Source: Annona cherimola
Lineage: Eukaryota > Streptophyta > Magnoliopsida > Magnoliales > Annonaceae
NCBI GenBank assembly: GCA_030490835.1
Contig: CM059972.1
Span: 45,177,452 to 45,241,451 of the forward strand
Length of the DNA stretch: 64,000 nt
Direction: 5' to 3'
Shown: positions 1 through 11,800 of the stretch, in pieces
Layout of the letters: the number at the start of each line of letters is the position of its first letter
How positions within the stretch are numbered: position 1 is the first letter of the stretch
Notes under the pieces: generated by a model
Told to the model about the DNA's origin: nothing
The model's input: the letters and a program-made list of their open reading frames with translations, nothing else
Databases searched by the model: none
Position numbers and translations under genes: made by a program

Positions 1-2211
1 CATCTATATGTTTAGTTCTAGAATGCAATATAGAATTTTTTGTTAAACATATTGCAGTAGTATTATCACATTTATTTTGTACATCTTTATATTCAATGTC
101 ATAATCTTTAAGTTGTTGTTTCATCCAAAGTAATTGGGCACAACAGCTCCTGACGGCAATATATTCGGCTTCCGCAGTAGATAGAGTAACACTAGTTTAT
201 TTTTTTGAAAACCACGAGACCATCATGTTTCCAAGAAACTGACATGTTTCACTAGTACTTTTTCTATCTACTTTGTAATCGGCAATATCCGCATCCGAGT
301 AGCCGATTAGATAAAATGTTGAACCCTTTGAATACCATAGACCTAGATTAGTAGTATTGATTAAATATCTGAAAATTCTTTTTACAACTATTAGATGTGA
401 CTCTTTAGGACATGATTGAAATCTTGAACATATATAAACACTAAACAGAATATCCAGTCGAGAAGCAGTCAAATACAACAAAGATCCTGTCATGCTTCTA
501 TACAATTTTTGTTCAACAAATTTATCTTGTTTATCCTTGTCAATTTTGATGGTGGAACTCATGACCGTGTTTGCTCCTTTGCTATTTTGCATTCCAAACT
601 TCTTGAGCATTTTTTTGATGTATTTGTACTGATTTATAAAAATTCCTTCGGCTAATTACTTAATTTGTAATCCAAGGAAGAAGTTTAGCTCGCCCATCAT
701 GCTTATTTCGAATTCACTCTGCATAATCTTAGAAAATTCTTGACACAGAGTTTTATTAGTAGCACCAAATATAATATCATTTACATAAATTTGAACAATT
801 AATATATTTTTATCCTTATTTTGATAACCAATGTTGTATCAACTTTTTCTCTTTGAAAATCATGATCAATAAAAAATTTGCTTAACCTCTCATACTCGGC
901 TCTTAGAGCTGGTTTAAGTCCATACAATGCTTTGGTCAACTTAAAAATAAATTTTGATTGACACTTTTCTTCAAATCCGAGAGGTTGTTCAACATATTCT
1001 TTTTCATTTAGGTATCCATTCAAAAATACACTTTTCACATCCATTTGAAATAATTTAAAGTCTATGTGAGAGGTAAAAGCTAATAGGATACGTATGGCCT
1101 CCAATCTAGCCACTGGAGCATAGGATTCTTCAAAATCAATTCCTTCATCTTGGAAATATCCTTTGACTAGAAGTCTGACCTTATTTCTTGCCACAAGTAT
1201 ATTTTCATCTAATTTGTTTCCTAAAAACCCATTTGGTACCAATGACAGTGCAATCCTTGAGTCTAGGAACTAGGTGTCATATTTGATTTCTTTCAAATTA
1301 ATTTAGCTCTTCTTGCATTGTCACGATCCAATTTTCATCATTAAGAGCTTGACCAATTAAATTTGGTTTTATTTTAGACACAAAGGCAAATTCTTCACAA
1401 ATATTGTGTCTAGGTCTTCTTATTCTTACTCCTACATATACATTATCAATCACTTGTTCAATTGATGATCATTTTTGAACTTTAAATTCGTTGGAGGTTT
1501 ATAAGAATTATTACCTTCGCTTACATTTTCATCCATAGATTATTCTTGCTTTGTTTCCGCTTTTCCTTGTTGTTCCAACTGTTGCCTTTCAAGATTTTTT
1601 AATTTTTCATCTACATCACTTAGCTCATCTTCCTTTTTGAAATTTCGGTTAAATTCGTGAAATACAACATGTATTGATTCTTCTACTACTTGATTTCTTT
1701 TGTTAAAAACTCTATATGCTTTGCTATTTGATGAATATCCAAGAAATATTGCTTCATCACTTTTAGCATCTAATTTTCTATGTTTGATTTTCCATTATTC
1801 AGTACACAGCAAGTACATCCAAAAGTATGAAAATATGAAATATTTGATTTCTACCCTTCCATAGTTCATATGGGGTCTTTTTTAAGATTTCTCTTATGGT
1901 AACTCGATTAAGTACACGGCGTGCTGTACTTACAGTTTCACCCCAAAATCTTTTGGATAATTTACTTTCTTTTAGCATAGTTCTAGCTATCTTCTGTATT
2001 GTTCTATTTTTTTTAACTACCCTATTTTGTTGGGGAGTTCTTGGTGCAGAGAATATGTGATGAATACCTTTCTCATTGCAAAATTTTATAAACTATTTGT
2101 TTTCAAATTCACCACCATGATCAGTTCTAATGGATATAATTGTATTTTGCTTTTCATTTTGCACCAAATTTGAGAAAGTAACAAACATCGAGAAGACTTC
2201 ATCTTTGCTAG
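1..2211 (-). pseudogene. Truncated SIRE-type Ty1/copia pol fragment (integrase, RT, RNase H)
   Basis: Reading on the minus strand from 2211 to 1, the order is integrase core, reverse transcriptase, then RNase H, so the end of pol lies beyond the left edge. Integrase remains include the D-H-G-G-E-F block near 2110-2125 and R-T-P-Q-Q-N near 2030-2045. The RT N-terminal half is open at 799-1242 ([14 protein letters not shown], then D-V-K-S-V-F-L-N-G). The RNase H part is open at 197-610 (Y-S-D-A-D-I, K-S-T-S). The RT active site, normally YVDD, reads YVND near 770-785, and a stop follows S-W-F-S-K-K at 197. The sequence is close to elements H and I further right. It ends abruptly at 2211 inside the integrase, where the LTR of gypsy element A begins. 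It is dead, and is either the substrate A inserted into or was joined to A by a later deletion. Confidence 0.9.
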
Positions 2212-2963
2212 CCTTACTCTGGGACCGTTATTGATTGGTAAACGTGATCAGGATTGTTGCTCTGTCATAGGGTGGGTTTTATTGGATATTTATCCACTTA
2301 TTCATGACTCCTTAGGAGTTTATATTATTTCATTACATCCACATTTCCATCAAATGCCTTTTTAGGTAATTATATCAATTTAAAATACACATATGATACC
2401 ATAAAATCCATACTTAATCGTAACAGGATAATTCATTAGACCATAATTTTTTTTCTGCCATCCATAGTCATAAAAACATATTATGATTCTTATACAATCA
2501 TTAAGACAAATATTTAATTGTCACCATACAACCATTCACCATAAGTTCATACACAGATAACTCATAGAATTTCATTTATCCTTGAAGCTCCACCTGTGCT
2601 CCATGTTTGGTGCTTCATTTCACCTATCTTTAGGGTTTGAAAAATAAAATCATGAGTCAAAACTCAATAAGCAAGCTATAAAGTTTTCAGGCAATTCGTT
2701 TTCATTTAAAATAACTTGGAAAGCAATATTATACCCACTCGAGGGTATATCATGAAAACATGCTTCTTATACCTGTCTAGGGTATATCATAAACAATTCT
2801 ATGCATTATTTTAAAATATGATATTCTGGGATAGAAGCTAGCTAGGCAACCATCCACTTTCATCGTCTCTCCCAATCCAGCGAGGCGCCGCTGGCCCGAG
2901 GCCTATCTTAGCGACTTGGCTGCACCAAAGGGGGACAATTGGTCCGCTTACACCTTTGAGTTA

Positions 2964-5450
2964 TGGATGACCAAATATTTATGATGAACATGATGAATGG
3001 TTTAAGATGTGATGAAAATCATGAATTAAGGGTCGAGATGAAATGTCGTTTGGAGATAAAAAAGGTAGCCCACCTTTTTCATTAATTATATTTGACTTTT
3101 GGGTTAAATTTATTTAATTAATTAAAAATCAAAATAATTAATGAAAAATTAGCACAAGGCTCAAGGAGGGCAGGGGCATGGGATTTGAAGCCAAAATCAA
3201 TGGCCCAAAATCATCCTCATCAAGAATCAATGGTTGAGATTTAATTTGCTTAAAATAATTAATTTTAATAAATCAAAAATCATAAATAAATAGCTACAGC
3301 TGAGGGGTGTGAACAGTAGCTAGGGGGCTGCACATTGCTCAAGACAATTCATTCGATTTGGAAAAAATATTTAGAATTTAATACATGGAGGAAGGGTGTA
3401 AATTATAATTTAATGAAAAATGTCACACTATAAATGGGGAAGCATGGTGAAAGTCCAAAGGCACAAATTCCAGCTCCATTGAGCATTTTCAATCCCTAAA
3501 ATTCATTTTGGCCTTTAGTAAAAGAAGGAGAGAAGAAAGGAGAGAGAAAGGCCAAGTAGGAGGAGAGTTTTTCTACTCAAGGTAAGGGGATTCTTTCCAA
3601 ACTTTTTTTGAGTATTAAGTAGGGTAAAACCATGCTTAGTTAATGCTAAGAATGAGAAAATAAGTATAGTTATGCTGCTTAATTGAAATTATGCCAAAAC
3701 ATCAAAAATTTGGAGCAAGGATAAAGCATTCGGGAAAATCATGCATAAGATGAGTAAATAATGCTCCAATATTGCTAAATGATAATTTGGGATGAATGTT
3801 TATGATAGTTATGATGTTGGAATGATGATATATTAATCTCATGATTTTTGGATTTAAGGATTATGCTTAAGTGAAATTATGATGAATTTCCTCGGATGAA
3901 CAGTAACCTGCTACAGTAAACGTGAACAGTAATCATGAACAGTGAACAACGTGATTTTGGGAAAAATTAAGATTTATTTTTATAAGGATGTATGGATTTA
4001 ATTTTTAAGGATTTATGGATAAAATCCATATAAGTAGGTAATGACCAAGTATTTATAAAGGGATAACCTCTATAAAAATGAGGTGATATGTGATCATAAA
4101 GCATGCATGGAAAGCATTTTAAGACATGGAGTAGATGGATAAAATATTCAATTTCTTTGTATAGGAAGAGAAAAGGAAAAGGTTGAGGACATGGACTGAG
4201 AAGGTAAGCAAGCAAACTTTTTTTTAAAATGTGATTTTTTTGCTTCATTGTAAGCAAGAAAATCCTTTTGAAAATATGTTTTATTCTCAAGTATTTATGA
4301 AATGTGTTTAAGGGTGGTTATTCCTATAATATTTTGAAATGATGAATGTTTATGAGTTTTTATGAAAAGTCATGCCGGCATATTGATATCATATGATGTT
4401 CATGGACATGTGCACATGTTTGATGCATAATGAAGAGGCTTTGGTGGAGGAAGTAGGATCGGGGATCCCTCTTCACCATTGCCAAGTCGCAAGGGCTGTG
4501 TGCCGACGGCTTCCTCCCGAGAGGTGGGGCACAAGGAAGAGGCTTTGGTGGAGGTAGAAAGCGGATCAGAGGGTCTCCCTTTACTATTGCCGAGTCGTAT
4601 GGGCTGTGTGCCGGTGGTGTCCTCCCAAGAGATGGAGGCAAAGGAATATTATGTGTGAATGAATGCATTGCATTTTCATACATGGATTGAAAAGAAAAGC
4701 ATGAATTTGAAATGATGTTTTTAAGAGATAGTGCAAATAATTCTCTACATGAGAATGACAACTCACCTGGTGTAAGAGGTATATAATGCCGGAGAAATCA
4801 AAAGTCATGCATGTAGGAGACCATGTAGCGTCAAGAGGAAGAGAGGTTCCCCTTGATGAGGCCAAGTCGGAGAAAGCCGGGGTATTGGACCATGCTATGT
4901 GAAATGTTCTTTGGGCTAGTGTACCCGCACACGAAGGTTTATGTCAGGAATGAAAATGAAGCATTTGCACATCCAATGTTTATGAAATGATTTTTATGAA
5001 AAGGTTTTTGTGCATTTGAAAGTTGATCACTTGGTAAGTGTCTTCTATCGAATGGAGAGGAATGCATTTGAAATGAAAAATGCTTGCTTATTGAGTTTTG
5101 ACTCATGTTTTGTTTTTCCAACCTCAAACAGGTGTAGGGAAAGAGGAATCTACAAAGATTAGTAGATTTTTGTATGAATAGATGCCCTAATGGGATATGA
5201 TGAGAAAAGACATATGTTGTATGAAATTATGAAGTTATAAATAATATAAGAAATTGATGATTTATGATGATATGGATGAGTCAATTAGATGATGAGTATA
5301 TGTTATGTAATGAAAGAAAAGAAAAAAAATTTGGACGAGATCCAATTAAGTACCCGCCGCATGATTAGAGCAACAATCCTGAGTCACGCTTACCAATCGA
5401 CAAGATCTTGGAGTAAGGACTATGTGGACGCCTCGGTTCGGGGTGCCACA
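2964..5450 (+). repeat. LTR B: 5'-truncated plus-strand gypsy LTR inside the A LTR
   Basis: The 3' end is clear: CGGTTCGGGGTGCCACA at 5450, the terminus shared by all gypsy LTRs in the window. Its body is the reverse complement of the family seen in solo LTRs G and F, including a TATAAATGGGG box at 3429 and an AACAGTA cluster at 3898-3950. The left end begins at an internal LTR position next to a minus-strand module of the A LTR, so the first several hundred bases are gone. No internal coding region accompanies it, so it is a truncated solo LTR or the remnant of a larger element. Confidence 0.75.
4435..4640 (+). repeat. Local duplication of the GC-rich LTR module in LTR B
   Basis: Two adjacent copies of about 100-110 bases share GAAGAGGCTTTGGTGGAGG, a GCCAAGTCGC or GCCGAGTCGT block, GGGCTGTGTGCCG, and TCCTCCC followed by AGAG. 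A weaker third copy lies at about 4825-4885 (GGCCAAGTCGGAG). The same GC-rich module occurs once in most other gypsy LTRs here, near 2880, 10320, 18700, 27850, 55490 and 57950, so the duplication is specific to this copy. Confidence 0.65.
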
Positions 5451-6137
5451 TTGACACCTCAGATATGCCATTAAAGAGTGCATTTAATCCACTTGCTTTC
5501 ACATAAATGCTATGATACTCTAGGGTGCACAAAGTCAAAGCTATGCACCATTTTCCGATTAAGCATATTCCCATGATAATTAGCTTAATCCAATCCTTCT
5601 ATAACATAGATTTCGTAATTTTATTCAATCGTTTCAAGTTTCATCTCAAACCGATTTTTCTACCTCAAGTTATGATCCTTTGAAAATAACCTTAGAGTGT
5701 GAGATTAAAAATAAATAATTATCATCTTAATCTCATTACATTTGCCTTAATCCAATTCACACATAAGGTTGAACCCAAAATCATGAGCTTACCTCTCAAA
5801 TTTCATCTCAATCTGCCTTATAGCGTCAAGTTATGAATTTTCTACAATTTTTCAACATAATTCCATAATTTTCATTCTAATTTCGATTAATTTAATCATG
5901 AAAATTAAAATAAACATGCATGCCACATTAGCATTTTCTAATCCTCATTAAGCCCTTTTAGTCATCTTGACTCACGTTGGGCTATGACGATTAATCTTAA
6001 TCACCATTCTTAATCATAACCCTAATTGAAAATTCATCAATTCATAAAAATTATCCATAAATAAATCAATTCATACATAAATCATATTTACATCTTAAAT
6101 GCACTTATATGAGTCATACTTGGGTTTGGGTATTACA

Positions 6138-6150
6138 ATCCTCCTTCTTT
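6138..6150 (-). other. Polypurine tract of gypsy element A
   Basis: On the minus strand AAAGAAGGAGGAT lies immediately before TGTAATACCC of the 3' LTR. This is where plus-strand DNA synthesis primes in LTR retrotransposons. The E counterpart is the GGGGGGAGAATT tract at 25623. Confidence 0.8.
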
Positions 6151-6175
6151 ATAATAGGTTTTGTCCCAAAACCGT

Positions 6176-8861
6176 CTACTTTTGAAATAGCCGGGGATAC
6201 TTTCTTTCTACCTCTTCTTTCAGATCCCAAGTAGCCTCGCTTTTGGGATACCTATTCCATTGAACTTTAACAAACTCGATCTCTCTATTATGAAGTTTTT
6301 GTACTATATGATCTAAGATCCTAAGAGGTCTCTCATCATAATTCAAATGGTCTTAAACTGATAAATTCTCTACTATAAGCACATAGGTTGGATTTGGAAC
6401 ATACTTCCTTAACATTGAAATGTGAAAAACATTGTGTACTAAAACTAGGGCTGGAGGTAATGTTATTCTATAAGCTAACTTCTCAATTTTCTCAAACACT
6501 TCAAATGGCCATATATACCTAGGATTTAACTTGCCTCTTTTTGCAAATCTTGTAACTCCTTTGAATGACGTGATCCTTATAAAAACATGTTCACCAACTT
6601 GGATATTCAAATCTCTTCTCTTGCAGTTTGTGTAACTCTTTTGCCGACTCTGGGCTATGAGTATACACTAGCGAATAACCTGTTCTTTGTCTGGTATTTG
6701 TTGAGACAAGTCTAGGGCTAGCTTTTTCTCTCCAACTTCATCCTAGTTTAATGGTGTTCGACACTGTCGTCCATATAATGCTTCAAATGGAGCTATTTGA
6801 ATACTAGCTTGATAATCGTTGTTGTACACAAACTTCGCTATCAATACATATTCATCACATGATCCTCCAAATTCCAATATACATATACGAAGCATATCCT
6901 CGTTAATATGGTTTACCCGCTCCATTTGTCCATCGGTCTCGGGATGAAATGTCGTACTAAATTTAATTGGGTGCCTAGAGTTTTGTGCAAACTCTTTCAG
7001 AATCGAGATGTGAACATTGCATCCCGATTGGATACTATTGACTTAGGCACTCCGTGGAGTTGTACAATATCTTCGTAATATACTTTGGCTAATCTTTCAG
7101 CCGTGTAAGTCCTCTTTATGAGTATAAAATGAGCAACTTTGGATAATCGGTCCATTATCACCCATATAGAGTCATTTCCTACTTGTGTCCTTGGTAATCC
7201 TTCGATGAAATCCATTGTTATGTCATCCCATTTCCATTCAAGAATTTCTAAAGATTGTAGCTTTCCTGGCATCCATTGGTGATCTGCTTTCACCCCTTGA
7301 CAAGTTAAGCATTTTGCTACGTATTCAATGATCTCTGTTTTCATGTTATTCCACCAATATGCTTTCTTGAGATCCTGATACATCTTCGTGCTTCTCGGAT
7401 GCATGGAAAATGGCAAAAAATGAGCTTCTTTGAGAATTTGTTCCTTCAATTCTCCTGAATTAGGTATGCATAAGCGACCTTTGTATCAATACATACCTTG
7501 CTCATCAACAATGAATTCATTCAACCCCTTTTTCTTTAATTTTTTCACATATGCATGTAGGTCTGTGTCCTCTTGCTGTGCAGTCTTAATCTGTTCAAAT
7601 AAGGATAATTGTATGTGCATTTGTGATAATCTCGTTTGAACTCTAGGGGGACACACAATCAGTTCCAATTGTCTTATTTCTCGAAGCAATCCTTCCTCTT
7701 TAGTGATAAGATGTGCTATATTGACATTTCTGATCAATGCATCAACTACCACATTTGCCTTACCTGGATGGTATAGAATCTCAAAATGATAATCTTTTAA
7801 TAATTTGAGTCGTTTCCGTTGTCTCATGTTCAACTCCTTTTGTGTGAAAATATACTTAAGGCTTTTGTGATCCATATAAATCTCGCATTTAGCACTATAC
7901 AGGTAGTGTCTCCAAATTTTCAAGGCAAATACCACTGCAGCTAACTCTAAATCGTGAGTGGGGTAGCTTGCCTCATTGGTCTTCAACTGCCGTGATGCAT
8001 AAGCTATCACCTTTCCTCTCTACATTAGCACACATCCCAGTCCCTTCCTTGAAGCATCACTATATACCACAAATTCTTCATTTCCTTCAGGTAGGGTTAG
8101 GATAGGCGCTTTTACCAACTGTTGCTTTAATTCTTGGAAACTGTGCTTGCATTCTTGAGACCATACATACTTGACTCCTTTACGCGTCAACCTCGTCAGT
8201 TGCATTGATAACTGTGAAAAACCTTCAACAAATCTTCTGTTGATGCTAATCCCAGAAAACTTCTGATTTCTGTAATTATCGTTGGTCTTAGCCACTTTAA
8301 TACTGCCTCAATCTTCTTAGGGTCAACTTGTACACTTTTTCTGAGATTACATGCCCAAGAAATGCCACTTGTTTTAACTAAAACTCACATTTCTTCAGCT
8401 TGGCATATAGTTTCTCCTTCCTTAACCTTTCTAATACCCTTCTTAAATACATCTCATGTTCCTCTTCCAACTTGGAGTAGATCAGGATATCATTAATAAA
8501 TATGACCACAAATTGGTCCAAATAATCTCGAAATACGTTGTTCATCATATCCATAAATACAATAGGGGTATTAGTGAGTCTGAAAGGCATCACTAAGAAC
8601 TTATAGTATCCATACCTAGTTCGAAAAGCTGTCTTGTGAACATCGATAGGACTTATCCATAACTGATGGTACCCCGACTGCAAATCAATCTTTAAAAACA
8701 CTGTAGCTACTTTCAACTGATTGAATAAATAATCAATCCTTGGCAATGGTTATTTATTCTTCACTATAACCCTGTTTAACTCCCTATAATCAATACATAA
8801 TCTAAGACTCCCATCCTTTTTCCTCACAAATAGCACCAGAGCTCCCCAAGGTGATATACTG
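6176..8861 (-). pseudogene. Gypsy element A pol: RT, RNase H, integrase, chromodomain (Tekay/Del type), decayed
   Basis: On the minus strand the order is RT (8378-8746, [19 protein letters not shown]), RT thumb and connection (8020-8295), RNase H (7486-8010, [17 protein letters not shown]), the integrase HHCC finger and core (6997-7449), a later integrase segment (6743-6925), and the integrase C-terminus with a chromodomain (about 6176-6610; E-F-V-K-V-Q-W-N-R, S-E-A-T-W-D). The chromodomain and overall order place it in the Tekay/Del chromovirus group. The integrase aspartates and glutamate are still visible (T-M-D-F, N-R-D, Q-M-E-R), but the RT active site reads F-I-N-D instead of F-I-D-D, and frame breaks separate the segments. 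A solo LTR (C) cuts it at 8862; the reading resumes at 14768. Confidence 0.9.
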
Positions 8862-11800
8862 TATGGCGTCCCAAACCGAGACGTCACTTCCTTACCTCAA
8901 GACCTTATTGATTGGTAAATATGAATCAGGATTGTTATCCTAATCACGCGGCGGGTTCTTAATTGGATCTCGTCTAAATTTTTTTTCGATTCATTCCTTT
9001 TATCTATCATCATTCATTTCATTCCTCACTACATCTTTCATCATATAAGCAACAATACACTTGTAATAAATTTCATCACTTCATTCATAGCATCTCTTCA
9101 TATTTTCTACAATGATAGTCTTCTTGACTAAATCATAACAATTCCATTCCTTACATTCATACATTCATTCATTGATGCACATGAAACTTAAAATTATAAT
9201 TAAGTTCATATATATATAAACATACCTTAGCACTTGAAACCATGCTATCCATACATCATGGCTACCATCACATACCTTCCTTCATTTCTTGGGTTTGTAA
9301 CCTCTTAAATTTCCCGGTACCTGTCTAAGGTTTGGGAAAACAAAACGTGAGTGATAACTCAGTAAGCAAGCATTTTATCTTTTTGAACACCTTTTTCTTG
9401 AGGACATTTATATGTCCTAAAACATTATCATGAAATTCATTGTTCATGAGGACAATTCTATGTCCTTAAACATTATCTTAAAACATTCATCCTTAAAATC
9501 ATTTACAAGCCACGTTTGGGCTTGATAAGGCAAAACATGTGTGTTTTACCCTTTTTTTTAATTAACTTTGTTTAGTCTTGTATGAACATTTCCAATGTTC
9601 CAAAATATTTACATAAAACCATCTTTTGCCTGTGGACATTTCATGTCCAAAATATTTTTCTCATAAATCCTTTGGCAAAGAAGGACATTCTCATGTCTTA
9701 AAACATCATTCACATAAGCCTTTCACGACAAAGGACATTTTTATGTCCAAAAACATTTTTCATTATAAAATCCTTTAGCCCAGAGACATTTGATGTCTCA
9801 AAATATTTTTGACATAGCTTCTTTTAGCGATGGACATCCATATGTCCTAAAACACTATTCATTTAAATACTTTAACATTGGACATTCTCATGTCCATAAA
9901 CACTTTTCATTTAGGCTCTTTAGAAATGGACTTTCCTATGTCCAAACCAAATTTCACATAAATCCTTTTCGTAATCCCCGTCTTAGGGCTTGTTTATAGC
10001 AAACAAGGCAAATAAAATACATAAACCATTTTCATAAATGCATTTGCATAAAAATATTTCCTTTCATTCTTGTTATTTACACTTTGTGTAAAACACCATT
10101 TCTTTTAGGGTAACCATTTCATAAAAATCCCTTTAGGATAACTTTCATAAAACATACTTTCATGTCCCAATCTTTGGACTTTTCAAAAAGCAAAACATAA
10201 GCAAATGCATTTCTCTCCATCCAATAGTGACACTTAGCAAGTGATTATGCTACCTTTTGGAAGAGAATCTTTAACAGCACGCTAGCTAGGCGGTTGTTCA
10301 TTTATCCTGCTCCCATCTCAGGAAGGGCGCCGTTGGCACTCCCGCCATCTCTTAGCGACTTGGCCTTATGTAGAGTGGGCCCCGGTCATCCCGACCGTGC
10401 TCTACAACTGGCCTATTCCTTGTACTGGTGCACCATACATTATCCTGATAGACCGCAATCTGTTTAAAGAACCACAGACCACAACCCATGTCCTTTTAAA
10501 CGGGATCACAAACCGCAACTTGCATCCACACTCACAAAATATCTTAGACGGAAGTCTATATCTTTAAAAAATCGTTTTCAAAAACACATCACAGACTGCA
10601 TCTGTGTCAACTTGTAAAGCGAGCGCACCCACTTTAAACAAGTTGTCATTTGAAATCTAATTTTGGGATGACTCTTTCGGAAATATTTTGAGTAAAATAT
10701 TTTGATAAACATTTGACATGTTTGAAAAATAATACATCTTAAAATCCTTATAAAAGAATTTCAAAACCTTTGAATTTTTAAAATTAAACCATATATTTTC
10801 TAACATTTTCTTGGTTTCCATTTCGAAGCCTTTTGCTCACAAAAGTTATGCAATTATGCTACCCCTTCTCAACCATCCTAATAATCAAATTATTGTCTAC
10901 CTATCTATTATACCATTTTTACATAAGGGGGCTTGCATAATCTTTTGCATACCATTTAGCAACCCGAAGTCAAACCATTTTATGAAATCAATATAGGAGG
11001 TTGGTCATCCTTAAATCCCCTTCAACACGTCCGTATAAATATTTTTCAAAACATTTTCAACATAGATTTTCTTATCTAAAAGAAATCAAAATTTTTTCAA
11101 ATATCATTTCAAAACATATGGACTATGTCTAAATCATTGTTTATATTTAAATATCAATACATCAATTCCCATTTTCTTTTTCTTTCATAAACATAATTAT
11201 TTATCATAAAACATCATAAAAGAAATTCAAAACTTATTTATATTTGTTTCTTTGTGAAAAGGGGTAAAACTTCCTTATTCTTATAAAATACTTTTGAAAC
11301 AACATCATAAAGAACTTGCTTACTTAAAAGTAAATTCTTAAAGCCATTGGCATAAAACAAAAATCTTATAAAATTAATGTCATGGAGAACTTGCTTACTC
11401 ATAAAAAAATTTCTCAATCCTTTTAACATAAAGCATTGCTAATCTATGGCAACACTCGTGATAAATTCTTTATCTTAAAAACATTGCTTGCTTCCCATGA
11501 AGCAAACCTTGAAGCTCTTCCTTAAAACCATCATTTTTCAAAACTTATGACTTTGCATTAAAGCCGTCATTTTCAAAACTTGTGCTTGCCCTGTCATCAA
11601 AACATAATCATAAAAGTATTTACATAATCATCATTTCAACATATAGAGAAAAATTCATAATTTGAAAAGTTCGCTTGCTTACCTGAGATCGCCATAATCC
11701 TTTTCTTCTATTCTTTTCCTTACCTTTGCCTAGATAAATAAAAATAACATTTCATTTATTTGCATCATCCTTAAATACTTATATTCCTTAGGTTCTCCAA

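Larger units (their letters stand above)
2212..6137 (-). repeat. 3' LTR of gypsy element A, interrupted and rearranged
   Basis: The LTR starts on the minus strand at 6137 (TGTAATACCC), directly after a purine tract, and matches the start of the E LTR at 15460 and 25639. It runs to about 5451, where plus-strand LTR B intervenes, and resumes at about 2963 down to 2212. The host LTR sequence expected between those points (equivalent to about 16125-18650 of the E LTR) is missing, so insertion of B was accompanied or followed by a deletion. The final 35-40 bases normally seen at the 3' end of this LTR family, ending GGGGCGCCACA, are absent at 2212, so no TSD can be read here. No coding sequence. 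Confidence 0.8.

Noticed and set aside
9395..9960. CRISPR array
   Set aside because: Repeats are degenerate, spacing is irregular, there are no unique spacers, and the context is a plant LTR.
9790..9999. Open frame of 69 codons at 9790-9999
   Set aside because: Produced by the GGACAT/ATGTCC repeat array in solo LTR C; no protein features.
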